Assembly: GCA_964591225.1 (NCBI GenBank)
Contig: CAZQAO010000007.1
Location: forward strand, 1-29,110
From: MGBC108787 sp964591225
GTDB lineage: Bacteria > Bacillota_I > Bacilli_A > RF39 > UBA660
Direction: 5' to 3'
Length of the DNA stretch: 29,110 bases
In this document: in pieces, positions 7,651 through 16,113 of the stretch
Position numbering within the stretch: position 1 is the stretch's first letter
Layout: each line of letters starts with the position of its first letter
Translations under genes and position numbers: made by a program
Notes under the pieces: model-generated
What the model saw: the letters and a program-made list of their open reading frames with translations, nothing else
What the model was told of the DNA's origin: nothing
The model's database searches: none

Positions 7651-8265
7651 ATGTCAGAAGTAGTATTAGAAGGTAAAACTAAAGAAGAAGCTCTTAATAA
7701 AGCTTTACAAGAATTAAATGCAAATGAATCAGAAATCATATATCATATTACCGAAGAAGAAAGAGGTAAATTATTTAAAGGCACTATCTATAAGATTTAC
7801 GCTATTACTTTATCGGAAGCTACCCAACAAATTAAAGAATATTTAATGACCATTGTGACAAACTTAGGAATTCATTGTGAGATGGAACTAAAAGTAGCCA
7901 ATCGCAAGATAGATATCAATATGACTTCCGACAACAATCAAATTTTAATTGGTAAAAATGGTCAAACCTTAAAATCTTTAGAGACTATGGTAAGACAATT
8001 TGCTTTAAATAAGTATCATTATCATCTTTCTATAAATTTAGATGTCGAAAATTATAAAGAAATGCGCGATAAAAAATTAGTAACGTTAGCTAAAAAATTA
8101 GCTAAAGAAGTGGTGGCAACCCAAATGGAAGTTAAACTAGAAGATATGAATTCTTATGAAAGAAGAATTGTACATAATGCCTTAACTGATTACAAAGGAG
8201 TAACGACAATTAGTGAGGGTGAAGATCCTAATCGCCATGTCATTATAAAACCTATTGCTAAATAA
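7651..8265 (+). CDS. jag: Jag/KhpB RNA-binding protein
   Basis: Cytoplasmic RNA-binding protein linked in other Firmicutes to cell elongation and division, usually with KhpA. The 204 aa show the three expected parts: Jag-N (MSEVVLEGKTKEEALNKALQEL onward), a KH domain with the loop LIGKNGQTLKSLETMVRQF, and an R3H domain ending SYERRIVHNALTDYKGVTTISEGEDPNRHVIIKPI. The usual G-x-x-G loop is GKNG. AGAGGT lies 8 nt before ATG 7651. It is co-transcribed with yidC, the standard pairing. Confidence 0.93.
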   Translation: MSEVVLEGKTKEEALNKALQELNANESEIIYHITEEERGKLFKGTIYKIYAITLSEATQQIKEYLMTIVTNLGIHCEMELKVANRKIDINMTSDNNQILIGKNGQTLKSLETMVRQFALNKYHYHLSINLDVENYKEMRDKKLVTLAKKLAKEVVATQMEVKLEDMNSYERRIVHNALTDYKGVTTISEGEDPNRHVIIKPIAK

Positions 8266-8290
8266 GCGATAGATTTTTTCTTTTAAAGAT

Positions 8291-8314
8291 AAATTATTTC
8301 CCGGGAAATAATTT
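8291..8314. promoter_or_regulatory. Perfect 24-bp palindrome containing a Noc-binding sequence
   Basis: Both strands read the same over 24 bp. The centre 8296-8309 is ATTTCCCGGGAAAT, which equals the B. subtilis Noc-binding sequence as I remember it. It has no loop and no T-run, so it looks like a protein-binding site rather than a terminator. It covers the -35 region of the mnmE promoter (TATAAT at 8321), and the operon ends with noc. Confidence 0.8.
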
Positions 8315-8317
8315 GTG

Positions 8318-8326
8318 TGTTATAAT
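8318..8326 (+). promoter_or_regulatory. Extended -10 promoter of mnmE-mnmG-rsmG-noc
   Basis: TGT-TATAAT. The positions 17-18 bp upstream fall in the centre of the palindrome and give only a poor -35 match (TTCCCG). A protein bound at 8291-8314 would therefore occlude or alter this promoter. Confidence 0.65.
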
Positions 8327-8349
8327 AACCGGCGAAAGGGAGTGCTTTT

Positions 8350-9699
8350 ATGGAAGATACCATTGCCGCCATATCAACAGCTGTTGGTCAAGGAGCCATA
8401 TCCATTGTGCGGATGAGTGGACCTAAATCACTTGCTATAATAAGTAAGATATTTAAAGGTAAAGATTTAACCAAAGTTCCTTCTCATACTATTCATTATG
8501 GCTTTATTGTTGATCATCACCAAGAAATTGATGAAGTGTTAGTAATGATTATGAAAGCACCTCAAACTTATACTAAAGAAGATGTAGTCGAAATTAATTG
8601 TCATGGTGGAGTATATACCACTCATAAAATTTTAGATTTATTAATTCAAAAAGGGGCTCGCTTGGCCGAACCGGGAGAATTTACGAAAAGAGCCTATTTA
8701 AATGGTCGAATTGATTTATTAGAAGCTGAAGCAGTCGGGGATTTAATTGCTTCGAAAAGTGATAAACAACGCTCTTTAGCTATGAATGGTCTTAATGGCA
8801 GATTAACGAAGTTGATTCAAAACGAACGCGAAATTTTATTAGAATTACTGGCTAATATTGCAGTTAATATAGATTATCCTGAATATGAAGATGCGGAAAA
8901 GATAACTGAAGATTTATTAAAAGAAAAATTACATAAAATTCACCAAAATTTAGACTTATTATTAAAAAATGCTGAACTAGGTAAGATTATTAAATCAGGT
9001 ATTCAAATTGCTTTCATCGGAAGACCTAATGTTGGAAAAAGTAGCTTATTAAATGCTTTTTTAAATGAAGATAAAGCAATAGTTACGGATATCTCGGGAA
9101 CAACGAGAGATTTAATTGAAGGTGTTACCAACTTAGAAGGTATCGAATTAAATTTAATAGATACTGCAGGTATTCGTAAAACTACTGATAAAATTGAACA
9201 AATCGGGGTAGATAGAAGTAAAGAAGTTATTAATACTGCAGATTTAGTTATCTTAGTATTAAATAATAATGAAGAATTTACTAATGAAGATCAACAATTA
9301 CTAGATCAAGTGGCTTCTAAACCTCATTTAGTGTTTGTTAATAAAAGTGATTTACCAAAGAAAATTAAGTTACCCAATAATTTACTTTATATAGAAGGTA
9401 ATACTAAAGAATTAGATGGATTAGAAGCATTAAAAAAAGCAATTATTGATATGTATCAATTAGATAAAATAGCTACTAAAGATAGTACTTATTTATCAAA
9501 TATTAGACAGATAAATTTAGTAAAAGAAGCTTTAGCAGAAATCAAAGTCGCCGAACAAGATTTAAAGAGTCATATTCCTATTGATATGTTAGAGATTCAT
9601 ATTCGGCTGGCATGGGAAAAATTAGGGGTTTTAATCGGCGAAAATTATGAAGATGAACTAATTGATAAATTATTTAAAAACTTTTGCTTAGGAAAATAA
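8350..9699 (+). CDS. mnmE: tRNA modification GTPase MnmE (TrmE)
   Basis: With MnmG, installs the cmnm5 group on the wobble uridine of certain tRNAs. The 449 aa have the N-terminal formyl-THF-binding domain (MEDTIAAISTAVGQGAISIVRMSG), the helical domain and an inserted G domain: G1 GRPNVGKSS from residue 224, G2 TDISGTTRD, G3 DTAGIR, G4 NKSD. The C-terminal motif F-C-L-G-K keeps the catalytic-site cysteine. Ribosome-binding site AAAGGGAGTG precedes ATG 8350. First gene of the operon ending with noc. Confidence 0.97.
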   Translation: MEDTIAAISTAVGQGAISIVRMSGPKSLAIISKIFKGKDLTKVPSHTIHYGFIVDHHQEIDEVLVMIMKAPQTYTKEDVVEINCHGGVYTTHKILDLLIQKGARLAEPGEFTKRAYLNGRIDLLEAEAVGDLIASKSDKQRSLAMNGLNGRLTKLIQNEREILLELLANIAVNIDYPEYEDAEKITEDLLKEKLHKIHQNLDLLLKNAELGKIIKSGIQIAFIGRPNVGKSSLLNAFLNEDKAIVTDISGTTRDLIEGVTNLEGIELNLIDTAGIRKTTDKIEQIGVDRSKEVINTADLVILVLNNNEEFTNEDQQLLDQVASKPHLVFVNKSDLPKKIKLPNNLLYIEGNTKELDGLEALKKAIIDMYQLDKIATKDSTYLSNIRQINLVKEALAEIKVAEQDLKSHIPIDMLEIHIRLAWEKLGVLIGENYEDELIDKLFKNFCLGK

Positions 9700-9712
9700 A
9701 GAGGTGGCAAAA

Positions 9713-11578
9713 ATGAAATATGACATAATTGTCGTTGGTGGTGGTCATGCTGGTTGTGAAGCCGCTCATATCGCAGCCTTCATGGGTAAGAACACCTTAC
9801 TAATTACAATGAATAAAAAAAATATAGCTGATTTACCTTGTAATCCCTCTATTGGAGGTACCGCCAAAGGTATTATCGTCCGCGATATTGATGCCTTAGG
9901 GGGATTAATGGGTAAGATAGCAGATAAATCGCATTTTCAAATGAAAATGTTAAATAGTAAAAAAGGTCCGGCTGTCCAATCATTACGGTGCCAAGTTGAT
10001 AAAAAAATATATCCTCAAAAAATGTTAGAAGCTTTAGAAAATACTAAAAATTTAACTATTCAAGAAGGTTTAGTAGAAGATATCATTGTGGAAGATGGTA
10101 AAGTAAGAGGAATTATTTTAGAAGATAAACAAAAAATTTATAGTGATGCTTTAATTTTAACGACAGGAACTTATTTAAAAAGTAATATTTTAAGAGGAGC
10201 CAATAAAACAGTAGGTGGACCACATGGTGAAAAAAGAAGTAATCATTTAAGTGATCATCTAAAAGAATATGGTTTTACGATTCAAAGATTAAAAACTGGA
10301 ACTCCGCCCCGTATTAAAAAAGATTCCATTGATTTTTCTAAATGTACTATGGAACTCGGAGATCAAAAATATTATACTTTTTCCCATGATGATAAACCAG
10401 TATATGATATTAATAATCAAGAAAAATGTTATTTAGTATATACTAATGCTAAAACTCATCAAATTATATTAGATAATTTAACTAAATCAAGTATGTATGG
10501 TGGTTATGTAACGGGAGTTGGTCCTAGATATTGTCCTTCTATCGAAGATAAAATTGTGCGGTTTAAAGATAAAGAACGTCATCAACTGTTTTTAGAACCA
10601 GAAAGTAAAGAATATGATGAATGGTATATTCAAGGTTTTTCTACTAGTATGCCAGAAGAAATCCAAGAAGAAATGGTGCATAGTATAGTTGGTTTAGAAA
10701 ATGCTATAATAACTAAATATGCGTATGCTATAGAATATGATGCTATTGATCCGTTACAAATCAAACCATCTTTAGAAACCAAAGTAATTGCTAATTTATT
10801 TACTGCTGGTCAAATTAATGGAACTAGTGGTTATGAAGAAGCTGCTGGCCAAGGCTTAATAGCAGGAATTAACGCCGTTTGTAAATTAAATCACCAAGAA
10901 CCGTTAATATTAAAAAGAAATGAATCTTATATTGGGGTTTTAATTGATGATTTAGTTACTAAAGGAACCCAAGAACCTTATCGAATGTTAACATCAAGAG
11001 CAGAATATCGTCTGGTCTTACGTCATGATAATGCTATATTAAGATTACGTAATATTGCTAATCAATATCATACGATTACTAAGGAAATGTATCAAAATTA
11101 TTTAGATAAAGTAGCCAATATTGCTAAATTAAAGTCAGAATTAAAAGCTACTAAGTTAGAATTAACGCAAGAAAATATTCATAAATTTTTAGAAAATAAC
11201 CAACCAATTCCCAAAAATAAAACTAGTTTAATAGAATTATTAAAAAGACCCGAAATTACTATGGATTTTTTAAGTACCTTAGTTGATTTAGATTATGACT
11301 CAGAAATCAAAGAAGAAGTAGAAATAGAAATTAAATACGAGGGATATATTAAGAAAATGGAAAAAGAAATAGCTAAAATGGTTAAATTAGAAGAAAAACA
11401 AATACCTAGCGATATCGATTACGCCAAAGTAAAAAATTTAGCTAGTGAAGCCAGACAAAAACTAGAAAAAATAAGACCGATATCAATTGGTCAAGCCCTT
11501 CGGATTAGTGGGGTAAATCCTTCCGATATTTCGATTCTAGCAGTATATTTAAAAAAGGAATATTCTAAAAATGAATAA
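9713..11578 (+). CDS. mnmG: tRNA uridine 5-carboxymethylaminomethyl modification enzyme MnmG (GidA)
   Basis: FAD-dependent partner of MnmE. The N-terminus IIVVGGGHAGCEAAHIAA is the Rossmann FAD motif. PCNPSIGGTAKG, the KTGTPPRI motif and the later TAGQINGTSGYEEAAGQGLIAGINA are family hallmarks, as is LTSRAEYRLVLRHDNA. A GTG at 9704 would add three residues, but GAGGTG there is the ribosome-binding site, 8 nt before ATG 9713, so I choose 9713 (621 aa, normal length). It is 13 bp from mnmE and overlaps rsmG by 8 nt. Confidence 0.97.
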   Translation: MKYDIIVVGGGHAGCEAAHIAAFMGKNTLLITMNKKNIADLPCNPSIGGTAKGIIVRDIDALGGLMGKIADKSHFQMKMLNSKKGPAVQSLRCQVDKKIYPQKMLEALENTKNLTIQEGLVEDIIVEDGKVRGIILEDKQKIYSDALILTTGTYLKSNILRGANKTVGGPHGEKRSNHLSDHLKEYGFTIQRLKTGTPPRIKKDSIDFSKCTMELGDQKYYTFSHDDKPVYDINNQEKCYLVYTNAKTHQIILDNLTKSSMYGGYVTGVGPRYCPSIEDKIVRFKDKERHQLFLEPESKEYDEWYIQGFSTSMPEEIQEEMVHSIVGLENAIITKYAYAIEYDAIDPLQIKPSLETKVIANLFTAGQINGTSGYEEAAGQGLIAGINAVCKLNHQEPLILKRNESYIGVLIDDLVTKGTQEPYRMLTSRAEYRLVLRHDNAILRLRNIANQYHTITKEMYQNYLDKVANIAKLKSELKATKLELTQENIHKFLENNQPIPKNKTSLIELLKRPEITMDFLSTLVDLDYDSEIKEEVEIEIKYEGYIKKMEKEIAKMVKLEEKQIPSDIDYAKVKNLASEARQKLEKIRPISIGQALRISGVNPSDISILAVYLKKEYSKNE

Positions 11579-12275
11579 ACAAGAATTTATTAGTTCGTTA
11601 ACAGAATTAAATCTAACATTAACGACAGAACAAATAGAAATGTTATCAATTTATTATCAAATGTTAATAGATTATAATAAACATACAAATATTACCGCCT
11701 TAAAAACAGAAGAAGATATTTATTTAAAACATTTTTATGATTCGTTAACTCTTAATAAATATTTACAAAAAGACTCTAAAGTATTAGATATAGGTACGGG
11801 AGCGGGTTTTCCCGGGATGGTTTTAGCAATTGTTAATCCAGATATTCAATTTGTTCTTTTAGATGCTAATCATAAAAAAATTCAATTTTTACAAATTCTT
11901 AACGAACGTTTAAAACTTAAAAATGTCACATTTGTCTGTGCAAGGGCGGAGGAATATGTAAAAGTTCATAAATCTGAGTTCGATATCGTTACTTCAAGAG
12001 CAGTAGCTGAATTAAGAATCTTACTAGAATTATCTTTACCAGCTTTAAAAGATAAAGGTCTTTTTCTTCCGATGAAAGCCAATGTAGAAGAAGAATTAGC
12101 AAAAAGTGGGGATACTTTAGAAATCTTAGGAGGTAAAATTAAAGCTATAGATAAATTTTATCTTCCCAAAGAAAATAGTCTTCGAACTATTTTAGTAATC
12201 GAACGCATACCAAAAAACCTAGATAAGTATCCGCGAACCTACGACAAAATTCTTAAAAAGCCATTGAAAAAATAA
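11571..12275 (+). CDS. rsmG: 16S rRNA (guanine527-N7)-methyltransferase RsmG (GidB)
   Basis: Methylates the N7 of G527 in 16S rRNA, and loss gives low-level streptomycin resistance in other bacteria. The 234 aa contain the SAM-binding motif VLDIGTGAGFPGMVLAI, the acidic LLDANHKKIQFL and the later VTSRAVAELRILLEL, all typical. It overlaps mnmG by 8 nt, which suggests coupling, and noc follows 44 bp later. The GFPG codons include a partial Noc-box-like CCCGGG (11810-11816), which is dictated by the protein motif. Confidence 0.95.
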   Translation: MNKQEFISSLTELNLTLTTEQIEMLSIYYQMLIDYNKHTNITALKTEEDIYLKHFYDSLTLNKYLQKDSKVLDIGTGAGFPGMVLAIVNPDIQFVLLDANHKKIQFLQILNERLKLKNVTFVCARAEEYVKVHKSEFDIVTSRAVAELRILLELSLPALKDKGLFLPMKANVEEELAKSGDTLEILGGKIKAIDKFYLPKENSLRTILVIERIPKNLDKYPRTYDKILKKPLKK

Positions 12276-12319
12276 GTTAAATACGTTATATTAATAATAA
12301 GCTAAAGGGGCTGATTAGT

Positions 12320-13705
12320 ATGAATATGGATAAAAATATTCAAGAAATACCGATTGAGGAGATTATTCCCAATCGTTTTCAACCACGACTAACCTTTAAT
12401 GAAGAGGGATTAAATGAACTATCTGATTCCATAAAACAACACGGAATTATTCAGCCTCTTGTGGTTCGTAAGTTGGGGGATAAATATGAAATAATTGCGG
12501 GCGAAAGAAGATATAAAGCTGCTGTTCAAGCAGGATTAACAACTGTTCCGGTAATTGTTTCAGATATTGATGATAATAAAAGTGCCGAAGTAGCCTTAGT
12601 AGAAAATATTCAAAGAAGAAATTTAACTGCTATCGAAGAAGCTAAATCTTATAAAAACTTATTAGATCGAGGTTATTTAACTCAAGAACAATTAGCATCC
12701 AAAATGGGAGTTTCCCAATCAGCTATTGCTAATAAATTACGCCTTTTAAATCTAGATCCAGAAGTCCAAGAAGCTTTATTAAACGAAAAGATTTCTGAAC
12801 GTCATGCCCGGGCCTTATTAACTTTAGATAATCCTGAAGATCAAAAAAAGTGGCTTAAAAAAATTATTGATGAGCGAATGACGGTACGCCAACTAGATAT
12901 GGAATTAAAAAAATTAAAAACAGGAGAGAGTGAAGAAGAAACCGAGATTCCTTTAGTTAATATAAATCCTGATATTGATAATATTTTAAATAATGCCGAA
13001 GATATTAATGTTGTTCGTCCTCCTCATGATGTTGCTAGTATGCTAATGGAAGATCCTCATAGTAAACCAGCCCCTGAACCAGCACCACCAGTTGATGAAG
13101 AACCAAAAAAAATGCCTAATAAATTTTTTAATTTTCTAGAAGATGAACAAGCCAATATGGATATCGGTGAAACTGATGATATTTTTAATAGTATTAATAA
13201 TATGAATATAGCTGATGTTCTGCCTTCATCACCTACCAATACCCAACCTGTAGAGCCACCACTTCCAAGCGTTCCTCCTGTAACCGAAGCCCCTAAAGAA
13301 CCTGTCTTAACGCAAGTTGAAGTTTTAGATGAACTAGATAGTAATGACGAAAAAGTAGATACTTTAGAGGAAGAACCTAAAGAAGAAGTGTTAAATGATG
13401 ATCCGTTTGAAAATATATTTGGTCCAATGCCACCCAAAACCGAAACACCTAAATCAGAGACAATAATCAACCCTTTTCCCGTAATTAAAGATAAAAATTT
13501 AGTAGATCCCATGGATAGTGTCGTTACTTTAGAACCAGATTATGAACAAAAACAAGAAGAATTAGCGGGAACTGATTTAAAAAGTGCTATTAATATTGTT
13601 CGTGATACCATTGATGTTTTAAATCAAAAAGGTTTTATTATCGAAATTGAAGAAGCGGACTTAGAAGATATATATCAAATTACAATTAAAATAAAAAAAG
13701 ATTAA
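12320..13705 (+). CDS. noc: Noc-type nucleoid occlusion protein with long linker
   Basis: ParB/Noc-family CTPase clamp. The CTP-binding ParB domain shows NRFQPR (18-23), GERRYKA (61-67) and ENIQRRNL (95-102). The helix-turn-helix spans about 121-143. The residues said to switch ParB to Noc DNA specificity read Q133, K139, N144, R161 (Noc-like at three of four; ParB has R/T/A/G). The C-terminal 42 residues (SAINIVRDTIDVL to DIYQITIKIKKD) match the Noc dimerisation domain. Position after rsmG is that of noc. Oddities: 461 aa against about 283 in B. subtilis, owing to an acidic, Pro-rich linker (about 203-419); and no N-terminal amphipathic membrane helix, since a stop at 12278 and no other usable start rule out extension. 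ATG 12320 has AAAGGGG 9 nt upstream. Confidence 0.9.
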   Translation: MNMDKNIQEIPIEEIIPNRFQPRLTFNEEGLNELSDSIKQHGIIQPLVVRKLGDKYEIIAGERRYKAAVQAGLTTVPVIVSDIDDNKSAEVALVENIQRRNLTAIEEAKSYKNLLDRGYLTQEQLASKMGVSQSAIANKLRLLNLDPEVQEALLNEKISERHARALLTLDNPEDQKKWLKKIIDERMTVRQLDMELKKLKTGESEEETEIPLVNINPDIDNILNNAEDINVVRPPHDVASMLMEDPHSKPAPEPAPPVDEEPKKMPNKFFNFLEDEQANMDIGETDDIFNSINNMNIADVLPSSPTNTQPVEPPLPSVPPVTEAPKEPVLTQVEVLDELDSNDEKVDTLEEEPKEEVLNDDPFENIFGPMPPKTETPKSETIINPFPVIKDKNLVDPMDSVVTLEPDYEQKQEELAGTDLKSAINIVRDTIDVLNQKGFIIEIEEADLEDIYQITIKIKKD

Positions 13706-13727
13706 ACAACTCCATAGTTGTTTTTTT
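13704..13727. terminator. Bidirectional terminator between noc and the PBP gene
   Basis: The stem AAACAACT (13704-13711) pairs with AGTTGTTT (13716-13723) around a 4-nt loop, with T residues to 13727. On the minus strand the same stem is followed by TAATC and then a T7 run, so it may also end the convergent PBP transcript. Confidence 0.8.
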
Positions 13728-15663
13728 ATTCGGTTTCTTCTTTTTTAGTAACATCTAGACTACCTTCAGTACCTTTAACATAATAAAAGACAGCAGCATT
13801 TTGATTAGATGCTTGTTTACCAGTTATGGGATCTTCTAAAATACCAATGACATTGGGTGGAGTCGGATACCAATCAGTTTCTTTGTCTTGTAAGTAATCT
13901 TCAATAGTATCTACCCAAATATTCTTCGCCCATTTACTAGGATCACTATTAATATTTTCGTCTTCATCATAACCTAACCAGACCATTAAAAGGGCATCTT
14001 CATTATAGCCAACGGTCCAGTAATCTGTGTTAGTCGTCCCAGTTTTCAAAGAATATTTACGACTCATTTTATTAGAAATAGATAAAGCTGTCGGCGTAGT
14101 ATAATTTAAAAATTTAGCATTACTAGTATTTGCTAACATTTCATTTAAAATATAAACATAATTAGAATTTAAAACTAATTTTCTTTTATTTTTATGAGTA
14201 TATAAAACATTTCCATCTAAATCTTCTACTTTTCTAATAAAATAGTTATCAGTTTCAAAACCTCCATTAGCTAAAGTGGTATAACCATGAGCAAAATCTA
14301 ACATGTTTAATTCACTAGTTCCTAAGGCTAGGGAAGGATTAGGAGTTAATTCTCCTTCGATTCCCACTCGTTTAGCAGTTTCTACTAAAGTTTCTTCTCC
14401 TAAAAATAAATGTGTTTTTACGGCATAAATATTATCAGAATAAGCGAGAGCTGCAGCCATGGTAATATCTTGGTTACCATAAATATTATTATAATTAGAA
14501 GGACTATAAACTTTATCATTAGAAAAAACAAAATTAGTTGGTTCACTAAAGAAGGTTGAACCTGAAGTCATCCCGTTTTCTAAAGCTGAATAATATAAAA
14601 ATGGTTTCATTGTCGATCCCACTTGGCGTTTTGATTGAATAGCACGATTAAATTGACTTTCGCTATAATCCATTCCTCCGGTTAAAGCTAGTACTGCTCC
14701 CGTTTCTGGTTCAATTAAAACACTAGCTACTTGTAATTTTTGATCAGTCACATTTTCTAATATAGAGCTTTCTAACTTAGTTTGAGCTTCTAAATCTAGG
14801 TTAGTATATATTTTTAAACTACTTGAATCTAATAACGTTTGTGGTATTCCTTTTAAATTTTCTAACTCATTTAAGACAGCATCTTGATAATACATTAACA
14901 TTTTTAAATCATTATTATCTCTTTTACCATATATCTCTAATTGGCTAGTAAATAAATGATCTAAAGTATCTTGATCAATTTTTTTATTGTTATACATAGC
15001 TGTAGCTACTTTTTTTGCTCTTTTAATCGCCTCATCATAATGGGTAATAGGATTATAATTAGTAGGGCTTTTTGGTATTCCGGCTAATAAAATAGCTTCT
15101 TCTAAAGTTAAATCTTTAACATCTTTATTAAAATAATACTTACTTGCATTCATTACTCCGTAATTACCCGCCCCAAAGTTAATGGTATTTAAATAACCTT
15201 CTAAGATTTCATCTTTATCATAATGAACTTCTAGTTCTAATGTTAAAAATGCTTCTTCAATTTTTCGTGACCAAGTTTTATCAAAATCTAAATACATATT
15301 TTTTATATATTGTTGACTAATCGTCGAAGCCCCTTGTACAATAGCTTTATTTTTAATATTTAAAAACATAGCTTTAGCAATTCGTAAGTAATCAAAGCCT
15401 TTATGTTTATAAAAATTTTTATCTTCTACACTAATCATCGCATCAATTAAATAGGGAGAGATATCTTCTAATCTAGCCCATTCACTAGTACCACTTCCTT
15501 GATAGATTAAATTATCATTTTTATCGTAAATATACATTTGACCAACATTTGTAAGCTCTAATTTAGGACTAAAATAGGCATAAGTATATAAACCGGTAAT
15601 AATTATTAAGAAAACAAAAATTATAAAAATAGTTGATTTTGTAAAGAAAAGAAATTTTCGCAT
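13726..15663 (-). CDS. Class A penicillin-binding protein (glycosyltransferase/transpeptidase)
   Basis: Bifunctional peptidoglycan synthase anchored by one N-terminal membrane segment (about 9-30). The GT51 domain shows SVEDKNFYKHKGFD with catalytic Glu80, QGASTISQQYIKN (110-122) and KIEEAFLTLELE. The transpeptidase domain has S350-T-M-K353, the S-D-N triad (409-411) and K-T-G (540-542) in LKTGTTNTDYW. At 645 aa it resembles the PBP1a/PbpF size class without long C-terminal extensions. ATG 15663 is preceded by AAAGGTG at 7 nt. It is a single gene on the strand opposite its neighbours, convergent with noc, in the place where B. subtilis has soj-spo0J. Exact paralogue not assignable. Confidence 0.94.
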   Translation of the reverse strand: MRKFLFFTKSTIFIIFVFLIIITGLYTYAYFSPKLELTNVGQMYIYDKNDNLIYQGSGTSEWARLEDISPYLIDAMISVEDKNFYKHKGFDYLRIAKAMFLNIKNKAIVQGASTISQQYIKNMYLDFDKTWSRKIEEAFLTLELEVHYDKDEILEGYLNTINFGAGNYGVMNASKYYFNKDVKDLTLEEAILLAGIPKSPTNYNPITHYDEAIKRAKKVATAMYNNKKIDQDTLDHLFTSQLEIYGKRDNNDLKMLMYYQDAVLNELENLKGIPQTLLDSSSLKIYTNLDLEAQTKLESSILENVTDQKLQVASVLIEPETGAVLALTGGMDYSESQFNRAIQSKRQVGSTMKPFLYYSALENGMTSGSTFFSEPTNFVFSNDKVYSPSNYNNIYGNQDITMAAALAYSDNIYAVKTHLFLGEETLVETAKRVGIEGELTPNPSLALGTSELNMLDFAHGYTTLANGGFETDNYFIRKVEDLDGNVLYTHKNKRKLVLNSNYVYILNEMLANTSNAKFLNYTTPTALSISNKMSRKYSLKTGTTNTDYWTVGYNEDALLMVWLGYDEDENINSDPSKWAKNIWVDTIEDYLQDKETDWYPTPPNVIGILEDPITGKQASNQNAAVFYYVKGTEGSLDVTKKEETE

Positions 15664-15729
15664 TAAGATTCACCTTTTTTTAGTATGAAAAGAAAATCAA
15701 AATTTATAAGTGCAAAAAAAGAAGTGATA

Positions 15730-15738
15730 TGGTATAAT
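15730..15738 (+). promoter_or_regulatory. Extended -10 promoter of the DUF1934-argS unit
   Basis: TGG-TATAAT in the divergent spacer 15664-15764, with no convincing -35 hexamer. The start would be about 20 nt before the GTG start codon. I saw no clear promoter for the PBP gene on the other strand. Confidence 0.6.
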
Positions 15739-15764
15739 GTCCTAGAAAAAAAGAGGTGTAAAAA

Positions 15765-16109
15765 GTGTCTAAAAATGAATTTACTTTTACATTCTTTAAA
15801 AATGATAAAAAAATATTTGAAAAAAATTATAAAAACGAAGAAAATGATAATAATATTTTCAGATTTAATGTATTAGATTTTAATACGATTATAGATACGC
15901 AAAATGAATTATTTAAGCGTGAAAATGATGATTTTCTTTTTTTCTTAGATCATAAGAATAATAAATGTACGGTTGAGTTAAAGAAAGAACATCTTACTTT
16001 CCCTATTGGTATTGATTTTTGTGATATTACTAATTCTTTAGAAGAGTGGACAATGGAGTATAGTTTAGAAACCATTGATGAGCGAATAAAAATAGTCTTA
16101 AAAAGGTGA
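15765..16109 (+). CDS. DUF1934 (YwiB-like) beta-barrel protein upstream of argS
   Basis: Small protein (114 aa) of unknown role. The start is GTG 15765 with AGAGGTG 6 nt upstream; no good ATG is available in frame. The sequence alternates short strands (NEFTFTFFKNDKK, NIFRFNVLD, DDFLFFLDHKNNKCTVELKKEHLTFPIGIDF, WTMEYSLE, RIKIVLKR), consistent with the calycin-like barrel of DUF1934. B. subtilis ywiB lies directly upstream of argS, the same position; here the gap is 4 bp. Similarity to YwiB is weak by eye, so the family call rests largely on length, strand pattern and position. Confidence 0.55.
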   Translation: MSKNEFTFTFFKNDKKIFEKNYKNEENDNNIFRFNVLDFNTIIDTQNELFKRENDDFLFFLDHKNNKCTVELKKEHLTFPIGIDFCDITNSLEEWTMEYSLETIDERIKIVLKR

Positions 16110-16113
16110 AACT

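Noticed and set aside
8291..8314. Palindrome as a terminator of jag
   Set aside because: There is no loop and no T-run after it (TGTGTG follows); a DNA-binding site fits better.
9704..9712. GTG start for mnmG
   Set aside because: The GTG is part of the Shine-Dalgarno GAGGTG serving ATG 9713.
11806..11819. Second possible Noc box (TTTTCCCGGGATGG) in rsmG
   Set aside because: Only about 10-11 of 14 positions match and the bases are dictated by the conserved GAGFPG motif of RsmG.
13057..13512. Long open frame on the minus strand inside noc
   Set aside because: It is antisense to the biased-composition noc linker. Its Ser/Gly-rich product has no recognisable motif and no start signal.
15685..15876. 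Plus-strand frame starting before the DUF1934 gene
   Set aside because: It begins upstream of the TGG-TATAAT promoter, has no ribosome-binding site and overlaps the better supported GTG-started frame.
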